A stretch of DNA of 64,000 nt from Malaya genurostris. Lineage: Eukaryota > Arthropoda > Insecta > Diptera > Culicidae. The notes under the pieces were generated by a model. That model did not search any database. It was not told the DNA's origin and saw only the letters and a program-made list of their open reading frames with translations. This document shows positions 31,669-42,600 of the stretch, piece by piece. The position numbers were made by a program, and so were the translations under genes. The stretch spans positions 297,338,314 through 297,402,313 of the forward strand of contig NC_080572.1 of the NCBI RefSeq assembly GCF_030247185.1, written 5' to 3'. How positions within the stretch are numbered: position 1 is the first letter of the stretch; every line of letters starts with the position of its first letter.

Positions 31669-31859
31669 TGTGCATTTTATAACTATTAATCGGAAACGGA
31701 ATCACCCAGAGCGGTACACTTCTTACCTGTAAGGTTGTTCGTGGTGAAATGTCCAAAGCAATTCTGTTACAGCTCGCTTGACCTGGTGCAATGATGTCTA
31801 CCGCAATTTGTCATGGCATACTATACATTAGTTATTATAAACTCGTTTGCACCCACACA
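31669..31859 (-). repeat. 5' LTR of the non-coding LTR element
   Basis: 191 bp, identical to 27594-27784. It sits next to the primer-binding site on the minus strand. Confidence 0.92.
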
Positions 31860-31864
31860 GAACC

Positions 31865-34200
31865 GAGATTCGGATTTGCATTGGAATTAAGAATAGCTCT
31901 TAGAAAGATGGGTGGGTAATATCAGAGACACAGCTGGGTGACGTGAATACTAATAAAATGGATTTCTTTGATGTTAAAAAACCTGAACTCTAGAACTGTA
32001 TTTTGGAGTCGAATGCCATTTTGATGCTTGATTCTGGAACTGAATTCTGATCTTGTACTCGAAAACTGAATTCTGGATCAGGATCATTGAACTGATCACT
32101 GAACCTATGTTCTGGAACTGAATTCAAGACCATGAATCCTAGCAGTGCGCTTTGGAGTCTGCAGCAGAATTTTGATTACAGGTCCGGAACATAGTTCAAA
32201 TATCATCTGGATCTAATTCCAGAATTCAGTTAGGCTCTGGAATTGTAGAACTGAGTTTTAGAACCAAATTCTAGATCTGCATTCTTGAATTGAATTCTGA
32301 ACCGAAATTCGGTAACTAAATTCCGGGACGAATTTTTTAACTGTATTCCGAAATTTCCGTTAGTTCCAAAATTCAGATTTTAAATTAATATAATAGATAA
32401 ATTTAAGTTCCGAAACTCTAGTCTGGCCTTGGATTCTGGACGAGGAACTGAATTGTATATCTGTATACTGGAAAATATATTGCATTTGTTTCTGAAACTG
32501 AATTTCAGAACTGAACTCTAGAATTCAATTCTGGCCCTGGAATCTGGTCAGAACTCAACGAATCAACTACGCAGACTAGAATGAATGAAGCAACAAATTT
32601 TTACATTTTCTGCCTATCAAAAAATTTAGCAATGGCTTGTGAAACTAAATTCTAATAATGATCTCTTGAACCTGATTTTCATAACTGAATTCTGGACCTC
32701 GATTGTACTCTGAACCCGATTATAGTATTCATTTCAGAGCTTGAAATGAGTTCTGAACTTCTATTCTGGAACTGAATTCTAAAATAAATTTGAGATCTGC
32801 ATTCTTGAACTGAAATTCGGAATTGTATTCCAGACCAGAATTTTGAAACTGAACTCTCAGCCTGATTTATAAAACTGAATAATGAGTGTCTGGTTTCTGG
32901 AACTGGATTTTCAACCTTAATTCTGGAACATGCAGTCTGATTCTGAATCTCACCTCCTGATTTATGTATTCAAATCCAAGTCAAGAGCTCAGTTTCAAAA
33001 TTTCGGCTCCGCATTCAGTTCGAGAACTTTGGCTCTAAATTCTTAGATTAAATCCTAGACCCGGACACGGGAGCTGAATTCTAGACCTGAAATATGCTAA
33101 ATTCCGAACACTGAAATGTGAAATCTGAGAATCAGAGTCAGCCTTAAGCAAGGGCGTATCTAGGGGGGCGAAAGGGGCATTCGCCCCTGGCGCAACGTTT
33201 TTAGGGGGGCGGCGAACCAATCTTTGGGATTGTCTTTTTTTTTGCTTGCCCAAGTCATGTTTCCGGAGATGGAGTTCAGTTTTGTTTTTGATTTGCTCAG
33301 TAAATCAACGATAGAGGCGGCAAATATTTTGCCCCGGGTGCCAAGTTTCCTCGGTATGCCACTGGCCTTAAGGTTCTGTTCCTGAAACCAAAACCCCAGT
33401 ATTCAGTACTATGAATCAGACTTTGAATTCAATTATAAAATTCAAATCTGAAAATAAATCCCCAAATTCTGTTCAAAAGTTCAGGTTCAATATGCTGGTC
33501 TACTAGAACTCTGGGTCTGAATTCGGGAACTAGAACTGAAAGGATAAGAGTTTGAAAACACTTAAATTTCTTTAATGGTTTGTAAAATTTTGGGTGAATT
33601 TGGCTTATTGCCACAGCAATCGAGAGGCAGTTCAGTGGTGTTCGGATTTCATCCGAAAAGAGCTATTTACGAGTAATTTTTTCCCGATCTAGCGAAATTT
33701 AGCGTAAACTGAGAAGGACAGAACACGTTATCGGATAAAATGGTCGTTGAAGCTATCCATAAGAAGTTGTGAGGTACGGGCGAGAGAAGTTCGTCATTTC
33801 GTCGAAACCAAAACTAGAAAATCAACTGAATAACAGTTTTTTCAAGAATTTCCACCTTGTGGTGGAACGGTATTCAAATTGCAGAATCCTGGTCTAGAAT
33901 TTAGTTTCCGAGTTCCGGTCCTGAATTTTGGAACTGGATCTGGATTCTAGATCTAAATTCCGATTCTGTGTATTCGGGAACTAGCAGAATGAGTTCCTTA
34001 AAGCGCACAATGGCTTTCCAGAATTTTGGGGCGATTTTGTAAATTGCCACTTGGAACAAGATATATTTTTATGGTATGTGGATTTATTTTTCTCGTTTCT
34101 CGATTGGGATTGCTGGATCTAAAGATTTTCGTATTTTCGGATTCTTGAAATATAAGAATTTTGGTTTCTACATTATGGAATTGTAGATTTTTTAAATTTT
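31865..34200. repeat. Degenerate GAATTC/CTGAATT repeat tract
   Basis: Apart from the MITE at 33149-33364, most of this stretch is made of loosely repeated words such as GAACTGAATTC, CTGGAACTGAATTC and TTCTGGA with irregular spacing. It contains no coding frame of note. The dispersed GGTAATATCAGAGAC fragment occurs near 31915. Similar tracts lie at 195-345, 20170-20760 (and its duplicate) and 27000-27220. Confidence 0.65.
33149..33364. mobile_element. hAT-type MITE (216 bp)
   Basis: Bounded by the exact 8-bp duplication GCCTTAAG (33141-33148, 33365-33372). The ends CAAGGGCGTATCTAGG and, inverted, CAGTGGCATACCGAGG pair imperfectly. The interior is G/C-rich (GGGGGGCG, CGCCCC) and unlike the AT-rich surroundings. 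No coding capacity. Confidence 0.82.
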
Positions 34201-34204
34201 CTGG

Positions 34205-34231
34205 TTTCCTATTTTTTCATTTTTCCATTTA

Positions 34232-34321
<90 letters not shown>

Positions 34322-34345
34322 CCCCTTTTTAATTTTTCATTTTTC
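34205..34345. repeat. 7-bp TTTTCCA tandem array
   Basis: More than a dozen near-perfect TTTTCCA units at about 34228-34320, with degenerate TTTTTCAT units at both ends. Confidence 0.92.
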
Positions 34346-35021
34346 ATTTTCCAATTTTTAATACCCAATTTTCAATATCCAATTGTTTGAAACTTTTTTT
34401 ACGAAAACTTGACAATAAATTATCGATGAATAATCTCTACCAAATTTTTGCAATTTATAATTTACGTATCTGATAATCAAGATCACAAGCGAAATGTAAG
34501 TTAAACAATAATCTAGAATGGTAAAGCCACCATGAATATACTACTAGCTGTATTGATATTTGTAGATTCGTGGGTGTTTGTGTTCATTTTTCATCTTTTG
34601 TGCTAGTGCCGGTGATATTTAGACTGATTGTTGCAGTTTAATACAGCAACGATAAACATAAACAAACAAGTTTGTTTTGCACCGTAGCAACTAGCATAAA
34701 GCGTTGCCAGAAACGATCTCCTTGCACATTTTCAAACTATCGCAATAAAAGGGAGTAATTTGCTAGGCTTACTTGTTCAGGCTGTGAACCAAACATTGGC
34801 GGTTCGTTTGTATGGGACTTAGGGGTATTATAATTTGTATTTGGTCAAAGTATCACTTAGAATGTGAATTTTCTCTACACAAATACAGCATGTTTAACAT
34901 TTCTTGGTTCGTAAAATAAAATCATCCATCCATCCGGGTGTTGGTCGACAAACCGGCAATCACGACACTAGCAGTACTAAAAAAAACCATAATTTTTTTC
35001 TGTTCTCTTTCTCTGTAACAG
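34346..35021. other. End of the last talin intron
   Basis: AT-rich intron. A lone GGCTGTGAACCA MITE end lies at about 34782. The acceptor is TTTCTCTGTAACAG, ending at 35021. Confidence 0.7.
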
Positions 35022-35562
35022 ATACGAAACCCGTGTATTCCCAACTGCCTCTACTAATCCAGCCCCTAATACCCTAATCAATGTCGAGCAGCAGTTCGCT
35101 AAACTAAACCTAGAGAATCACCAGCAACAGCAGCAGCAGCAATTGCAGCAACACTTGTACCCTCCGCAACATCAACTGCAACAACTGCAACAACAGCAAC
35201 AACAGCAACAACAGCAACAGCAGCACCTCCTACAACAACAATTCAGTAGCAGCAGTAGTTTTAGTAATCACAATCAGCAATATCGCACCAGCCCACTAAA
35301 CACCAGCACCGCATCAGTACCCATTAGTGGCAGTAGTAATAACCATCATCTACCAACTAGTAGTAACAATGGTACACTTAATCTACTCGACAGCAGTAAC
35401 AGTAACAGCAAACTGGAACAGCGGATTGCCTCCTCCAGTCAGTCCACGCAGCAACAACATCAGCAACAACAACAACAGGTCATAACCAAAAAGATTCACA
35501 TGACCACGTCCTCGTCGACGATGAAAACCACGAGCAGCAGCAGTTCCAGTGGATGGAAGTAA
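35022..35562 (+). CDS. rhea: Talin, terminal coding exon (Gln/Ser-rich tail)
   Basis: Begins with one base that completes the split Arg codon and then reads YETRVFPTASTNPAPNTLIN. The remainder is a CAG/CAA-encoded polyglutamine tract, Ser/Asn-rich runs (SSSSFSNHNQQ, SSNNHHLPTSSNNGT) and a C-terminal MTTSSSTMKTTSSSSSSGWK, followed by TAA at 35560. It adds 179 residues beyond the actin-binding domain that the compact vertebrate talin C-terminus lacks; their role is unknown. The GFTSR/YETRV join is in frame and strongly supports the 16-kb intron. CAG and CAA codons are mixed, which stabilises the repeat. Confidence 0.9.
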
Positions 35563-36975
35563 AAGTTCAAGTTGAGATAAAACCGGTAGTTTGTTGTAAT
35601 TTTTTGTGGTGAAAATCCGTTACTAGATGTATAGCTGAGCGACCGAAAAAAAAACCGCGATCGGGATAAATATTAATGCCCCAAATGTGCCTGTTGTATT
35701 GTCGGATTAATTATATTGTATTAGTAAAACTAGAAATGGTTCAAATCGATAGCTTCCATTGCGTCGGGGAAAAAAAAAGAAAGTTTTAACAATTGTAAAT
35801 TTCATTTTTTCATTTGGGAAAGAGAACGCAAACATTAATCGAGCTTCGCCGTAAGCTCGACGACCTAACTTAGAAGCATAGACTTAAAACTTACTCCTAG
35901 GCGAAGGGAGAATAAAAAACAAATGGAAAAATAGTAGTGCCTCCTTGCGTCTTAGTGTCAAAAATGTTATTATTCATTGCAAATGAAAACCGCCGTTTTG
36001 TCCAGGAATAGGAACAAAATCACACAAAGTGCCACAAAAATCACAGTTTTTTTTTTGGTTTTCGAGTTTTCGATTAGTAAATAATTTGCGTGGAACCATC
36101 CAAATTTAACTAGGTTTGAATGCAAATGTTTTCGCAGTGCCGAGTTTCTACACCACTAACGTGCCTCTTCCGAAATCGAAAAACCGAAAATGTTTCTCAA
36201 ATCAAAAGTATACCATTATTAAAAATTGAAACTAAACTAAACACCGTTTGCCTTTCTTGAAATAACAAAACATTGAAAAATTAAAATAAAAAAAAAACCG
36301 CGAAAGACGCGAAAGTTTTTTTCCGATAACTATATTAAATGCCAACATGAAATGAGTGCCATTCTCTTCGTTTGTGTGCGTTTTGAAGAAATTTTATAGA
36401 AATACGACGATGAAGAAGAAAAAAAAACGCACATTTATTTTTTACAAAATACATTACTAAGTAGCATTTGCCGGGTTTCAGAAACTGCTGCTAACGAAGA
36501 GAACTAATTTATTGCAATCAAAACAAAACTGTATAGTACTTTTATAAACAAAACAAAAACTATATACTGTTTGTTAAATAACAACAAAGCCAAATTTGAC
36601 AGCGTGTAAAATAGTGCAGCGAGCTCGCGACCGTTCGTTTTTTATTTTACAAAAACAAGCAAAAGCAATTTTAGAAAAAAAAAACTTTAACCGATTCAAG
36701 CCAACGCAGCAGAAGAAAAGTAACTACATATAGTAATAGCATGAAGCATAAAGAATAACGAAACGGAAGTAGATGAGTATTTTATTTTATTTTAACATTT
36801 AACTGTAACCGAATGATCGAACCGATCGAACGGTACAGAGCAGAGTAACAATTTATTTTTCAATACCCGTACATGTTTCACCTAATCGCTAAAGAGAAAA
36901 ACGCAAAGCAACGCAGTATAATACAATACGAGTAAATTTTAACCAATAAAGTGCTTTAGTCCAAAAAAACAAGAG
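35563..36975 (+). other. rhea: Talin 3' untranslated region
   Basis: AT-rich sequence without transposon signatures that runs from the stop codon to a polyadenylation signal at 36945. The end point is an estimate (about 20-30 bp after the signal). Confidence 0.7.
36945..36950 (+). terminator. rhea: Polyadenylation signal of talin
   Basis: AATAAA followed within 15 bases by GTGCTTTAGTCC. It is the last canonical signal before the I element. Confidence 0.65.
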
Positions 36976-37634
36976 TTGCGTACCAGAGTTTGCGTGAAGT
37001 ACTGTGTAGGATAATATCACGGCATGGGTGCTTTGGTCGTTTCCAGTAGGCTCTCCGGTAAACCACATCTGTCTACGTGCTTGCGTTTTTCCGGTTTACC
37101 CAATTCAAACAGTTTCAAACTTAAACTGATCCATCAAGCACAAACACTTTTCACGAAACTGTATTGGGTTCACACTTAGCAACGGGGGTTTGAGCAAACC
37201 TGATATGAAAACCTCGATTTTCAGTTCAACAACGTTGAAACTAGGTTCGAAACTAGCATCAAACAAACGGTTTGACAGCAGTTAAGGAGAAAACTGGGTT
37301 AGGTTTGGCATCAAGCGAAAAACGGAAACAGAATCGTTTTGGTGGAAAAGATGAATTTAATTTTGGTTTTCATGAATTACGTCTAAAACTTGGACACAAG
37401 AGGTAAGTTTACTTTCTCTTCTATTAATTACCAAGCGGTTTCTACGTTTATCACTGAACTCTTTGCATGAAATGATACCCGAAACTTTCGACTTTCAAAC
37501 AGAATAGTGATATCAAAGAAAATCTTTTCAATCACATCACAATAATCGAAAGAGAGAGTGATAAAAGAGAAACTGTCACTTGCTTATACGCCCTAATGAA
37601 AAATCAACCGAGATTTGATCAAAGCAAGCCTGCC
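36976..37634. other. Intergenic sequence, nothing recognised
   Basis: Between the talin 3' end and the I element. It contains inverted-looking GGTTTGAGCAAACC words near 37187-37203 but no element that I can delimit. Confidence 0.5.
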
Positions 37635-38334
37635 AGAGCATCCAAATCATTCAGTAATAGCCGTTCAACCGAGAAGGTTGTGTATAGAAGCGTACAGTTT
37701 AATAACGCTGGTTAGTTTACACGCGTTAAATACGACAACGGTTGAACTACAGGTAGAGACCTGTTGGCAACAGCCGTTAAAACGTAAAATCGTGCTGCAT
37801 AAGAGAGCCCTAGTGCTGGGCCAAGCTGGTGAAGGAAACAACAAAGGGCGTTTCCCAAGCTCTACCCAGGCCACAATATACAGCCACAAGTGCTGAGCAG
37901 GAGAGTGCAAAGGCACATTGAAGAAGAAGTGTGCAAAGGCACACAGAAGCAGGAGAGTGCAAAGGCACACCGGTGCGAAGGCACTTCGGTGCAGAAGCAT
38001 ATCGGTGCGGAGCACTAGGAAGAAGGAGACAAGACAACTCGGTCTTTCCACTGCCATACAACACGCAGGTATACACCGGTGACCTGCGCTGGTTGCAGCT
38101 GGCGAAGACAAAAGTAAATCGGAAATCGAGTGGTGCTGGATGTCAGGTAGCAGTAGCATCACATCCAACAATCAGCATCCAACAAGAACATCTAGAGCAA
38201 CGAGGATCTACACGGCAGTGTAACGGAGATAGACAACAATTTCAAGGTAGAAGTTTTTTCTTTTCCTTTTGATTGAGTACTGTGTAGTGTTGGTTTCATT
38301 TTTTATTTAAAGTTTGATTAAAAATTTTAATGTG

Positions 38335-39624
38335 ATGGATGAATCCATGGACGTAAATCCTAGCATGAATCCGATACCCCCACGAACGAAAAAATATCAG
38401 GAGAGCTCTTCTGGGCCTTGGATAGTCTTTTTTAGACGTATATCAAAGCCATTAAACATTTACCAAATTTCTAAAGGTTTGACATCACGATTCTCTTCAA
38501 TCAAAGAGATCATAAAAGTAAATAACGATAAAATTCGTGTTGTGGTAAATAATTTGAAACACGCGAATGATATTGTCTCTTCGGAACATTTCAATAAAGA
38601 GTATAAAGTTTACATACCCTCCAAAGATGTCGAAATTGACGGTGTTGTTACCGAAGCGAGTCTTTCGGTAGATGATTTACTCAAGCATGGTGTTGGTCGT
38701 TTCAAGAACTCTATGCTTGAGGGTGTGAAAATACTGGAGTGCAAACAACTGTACTCAGTAGTTTATGAAGAGGGAAAAAAAGTTTATCGCCCATCAGACT
38801 CGTTTCGAGTGACATTTGCCGGATCTGCGTTGCCGTCCCATGTCTATGTCGATAAAATTCGCCTCCCTGTTCGGCTTTTTGTTCCAAATGTAATGAATTG
38901 TACGAACTGCAAAAAATTCGGACATACAGCTACTTACTGTAGTAATAAACCAAAATGTATTAAGTGTGAAGGGCCTCATAAAGATAATGATTGCAACAAG
39001 GAAATTGAAAAATGTATTTATTGTGGGGAAAGTCCTCATGAGGATATTTCAGTATGCACTGCATTTAAAGTGCACAAAGACAAAATTAAGCTTTCTTTAA
39101 AAGCACGGTCTAAGCGCACATATGCAGAAATGCTTAAAACGGTCATTGATGTCCCCCCTTTGGAAACCGAAAACGGGTTTTCAAATCTAGAGGAAACAGA
39201 GGACTCTGACTCTGACGAAAATAGTGAAGGTAATTCGTTTATCACTACTCAAGGGTCAGTTAAGAGAAAGAAGTCTTCTTCCAAATTACCAAAAAAGACA
39301 CCTAAAGTTTCATCTTCAAAAAAAGATCCCCGTGTTAAACAAAAAAAGTCAAAACCAAAGACTGTGCCTCCTGGTTTGTCAAATTCACAAACCAATCCAG
39401 GATCTAGCACAGAAAAAGGTAATAATCCTGTGGGCTCCATTTCACAGCCACCAACAGGATTACCGAAGTTTTCGGAAATTGTTGAATGGATTTTCTCAGC
39501 ATTCAATATATCTGAACCCTTAAAGACCCTCATAATGGCATTCCTTCCAATAGCTAGAAATTTTTTGAAGCAGTTATCAGCTCAATGGCCAATTGTCTCA
39601 GGTTTTGTATCTTTTGATGGATAA
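38335..39624 (+). CDS. I-element ORF1: nucleic-acid-binding Gag-like protein
   Basis: The 429-residue product is expected to bind element RNA and form the ribonucleoprotein. An upstream in-frame ATG at 38314 exists, but MDESMDVN (38335) parallels the start MDIDDNG of the second copy at 57504, so it is preferred. Residues about 20-180 contain GPWIVFF, a conserved region of I-type ORF1. Three zinc knuckles follow at about 189-240: CTNCKKFGHTATYC, CIKCEGPHKDNDC and CIYCGESPHEDISVC. The C-terminal part is Lys/Ser-rich and then hydrophobic (FSEIVEWIFSAFNI). The stop codon overlaps the ORF2 start in ATGGATAA. Confidence 0.9.
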   Translation: MDESMDVNPSMNPIPPRTKKYQESSSGPWIVFFRRISKPLNIYQISKGLTSRFSSIKEIIKVNNDKIRVVVNNLKHANDIVSSEHFNKEYKVYIPSKDVEIDGVVTEASLSVDDLLKHGVGRFKNSMLEGVKILECKQLYSVVYEEGKKVYRPSDSFRVTFAGSALPSHVYVDKIRLPVRLFVPNVMNCTNCKKFGHTATYCSNKPKCIKCEGPHKDNDCNKEIEKCIYCGESPHEDISVCTAFKVHKDKIKLSLKARSKRTYAEMLKTVIDVPPLETENGFSNLEETEDSDSDENSEGNSFITTQGSVKRKKSSSKLPKKTPKVSSSKKDPRVKQKKSKPKTVPPGLSNSQTNPGSSTEKGNNPVGSISQPPTGLPKFSEIVEWIFSAFNISEPLKTLIMAFLPIARNFLKQLSAQWPIVSGFVSFDG

Positions 39625-42600
39625 TTTATCACCCGCCGCAAATGATACAATCACTGTCCTGCAGTGGAATTGTCGAAGCATCATGCCAAAACTTGATTCA
39701 TTTAAAATTTTATTGCATAGTCAAAAATGTGATGTATTTGCTTTATGCGAAACATGGCTTACTTCAAACATAGCTTTAAATTTTAATGATTTTAACATTA
39801 TACGTCTCGATAGAGACTCTCCGTATGGTGGAGTGCTTTTGGGAATTAAGAAATGCTATTCCTTTTATAGATTAAACATCCCTTCAACTTCTAGTATAGA
39901 AGTTATTGCTTGCCAAATAAACATTAAAGGCAAAGATATTTGCATAGCTTCGGTTTATATTCCTCCAAAAGCACAAGTTGGACAGCGACAGCTTAATGAA
40001 ATGGTTGAAGCCCTTCCTGCTCCACGATTGATTCTGGGGGATTTAAATTCGCACGGAATGATGTGGGGTTCCGTTTACAATGATAGCAGATCATCTTTAA
40101 TACAAAACATTTGTGACAATTTTAGCATGACGGTATTAAATATGGGTAGCATGACACGGATCCCAAGACCTCCTGCACGCCCAAGTGCATTAGATCTATC
40201 TCTTTGCTCAACATCAATTCGACTAGATTGCACCTGGAAAATATTGCCTGATTTACACGGTAGCGATCATTTACCAATCATCATCTCAATTAGCTGTAAC
40301 AAATGTATTGCTAATTCAGCTAGTATTCCATATGATTTGACAAAAAATATCGACTGGATTAAATACCAAAGTAAAATCTCTAGTATTTTGAATTCAATGG
40401 AAGAGCTCCCCCCACTTGAAGAATATGACTTCCTCGTTTGTTCGATTCTGGAGGCCGCAGAACAATCCCAAACTAAACGCTTTCCTGGGCCAACGACTAA
40501 CAGAAGGCCTCCCAATCCCTGGTGGGACAAAGAGTGCTCAGAGGCTAAACTCGCAAAACAAAATGCTTGCAAGACGTTTCTAAAACGGGGAGGAGGAACT
40601 CCTCAGAATTTTGAAAAACTTATGGTTTTAGAAACCAAGTACAAGAGCATACTTCGAGCCAAAAAATGTAGCTATTGGAGACATTTTGTCGAAGGTTTGT
40701 CAAGAGATACCTCAATGAGCACTCTTTGGAACACGGCCAGACGAATGAGGAATCGTACCGTGGGCAATGAGAGTGATGAATACTCGAACCGATGGATATT
40801 TGACTTTGCTAGGAAAGTTTGCCCAGATTCTGTTCCTACGCAGAGCATTATACGGGAATCTCCTCCAAATAATGGTTTTATTAATAACCCATTTTCAATG
40901 ATGGAATTTTCTATAGCACTCTTGTCTTGTAACAATAACGCCCCTGGGTTGGACAGAATTAAATTCAACTTGGTGAAGAATCTGCCCGACCTCGCAAAAA
41001 GACGTTTGTTGGAATTGTTCAACAAGTTTCTTGAGCAAAATATTGTTCCACCTGACTGGAGACAAGTGAAAGTTATCGCCATTCAAAAGCCGGGGAAACC
41101 AGCTTCCAATCACAACTCATATAGACCCATTGCGATGTTGTCCTGCATCAGAAAATTGTTCGAAAAAATTATTCTACGACGTCTCGACACTTGGGTCGAG
41201 ACGAACGGTTTGTTGTCAGATACTCAGTTTGGCTTCCGTAGAAATAAAGGGACGAATGATTGCCTTGCATTACTTTCGTCTGACATCCAAATTGCCTTCG
41301 CTCAAAAGCAACAAATGGCATCTGTATTTTTAGATATTAAAGGAACATTTGATTCAGTTTCCATTGATGTTCTTTCAGACAAGCTTCACCAAAATGGACT
41401 CCCAGCGGTTATAAATAATTATTTGCACAACCTTTTGTCAGAGAAACACATGCATTTTTCACATGGCGATTTGGCAACACTCAGAAATAGTTACATGGGT
41501 CTCCCGCAAGGCTCATGCCTCAGTCCGCTCCTCTATAATTTTTACGTAAATGACATTGACAGCTGTCTAGTAACCCCATGTACACTAAGACAATTGGCAG
41601 ATGATGGCGTGGTTTCAGTTACTGGACCCAAAGCTATTGATCTGCATAAACCATTGCAAGATACCTTAGATAACTTGTCCGATTGGGCTGTTCATCTTGG
41701 TATCGAATTCTCTGCGGAAAAAACAGAGCTGGTCGTCTTTTCAAGAAAGCATGATCCCGCGCAGCTTCAGCTTCATATGATGGGAAGAATGATCCAACAG
41801 GTTTTAACTTTTAAATACCTCGGGGTGTGGTTCGATTCCAAATGCACGTGGGGAGGACACATTAGGTTTCTGATAACAAAATGCCAACAAAGAGTAAATT
41901 TTCTTCGAACAATAACAGGATCTTGGTGGGGTGCTCATCCGGAAGATCTAATAAAATTGTATCAGACAACGATACTTTCAGTGATGGAATATGGATGCGT
42001 TTGCTTTCGTTCCGCTGCAAACTCTCATATTATCAAACTGGAGCGAATTCAGTATCGTTGTTTGCGAATTGCTTTAGGGTGCATGCATTCGACACATACA
42101 ATGAGTCTTGAAGTTCTGGCGGGAGTTTTTCCATTAAAAGATCGATTTTGGGAGCTTTCATCACGCCTGCTAATAAGATGTGAGGTGCTGAATCCCATGG
42201 TAATTAATAATTTCGAACGACTAGTCGAGCTTCGATCTCAAACAAAATTCATGACAGTATATTTTAACCATATGTCACAGGAAATCAACCCTTCAAGATA
42301 TATTCCTATCCGTGTCAGCCTCCTAAATGTCCCTGACTCAACTTTATTTTTCGATACATCCATGCAGCGCGAAGTGCGTGGAATCCCGGATCATCTACGT
42401 TCGACGGAAATCCCAAAAATATTTTCAAGTAAGTTCAGGCATATTGACTCTGAGAAAATGTTTTACACGGACGGATCGCGAATTGAAGAAGCGACAGGGT
42501 TTGGTATGTTCAACAATAATGTTTCGGCCTCATTTAGGCTTCAAGAACCTGCATCTGTTTATATAGCAGAGCTAGCAGCAGTTCAATATAGTTTGAGTGT

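Larger units (their letters stand above)
27594..31859 (-). mobile_element. Non-coding LTR retrotransposon (LARD-like), minus orientation
   Basis: Two 191-bp direct repeats (27594-27784 and 31669-31859), identical over their whole length, begin and end TGTG...CACA and are flanked by the 5-bp duplication GAACC (27589-27593, 31860-31864). Read on the minus strand, the 5' LTR is followed after one base by a 19-nt primer-binding site, and the 3' LTR is preceded by a purine-rich tract. The 3.9-kb interior has no gag or pol. It holds a GCGCGACC minisatellite, a tRNA-like block, and a nested 5'-truncated I element with a MITE inside. Movement must depend on enzymes from another element. A 5-bp duplication fits Gypsy or BEL/Pao; I cannot say which. 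Confidence 0.9.

Noticed and set aside
27594..31859. The two 191-bp repeats as an ordinary segmental duplication
   Set aside because: TG...CA ends, the GAACC duplication, a primer-binding site and a polypurine tract in the right places all indicate LTRs.
37615..38272. Open frames before I-element ORF1 as genes
   Set aside because: They fall in the repetitive 5' untranslated region of the I element (GTGCAAAGGCAC words) and have no domains.
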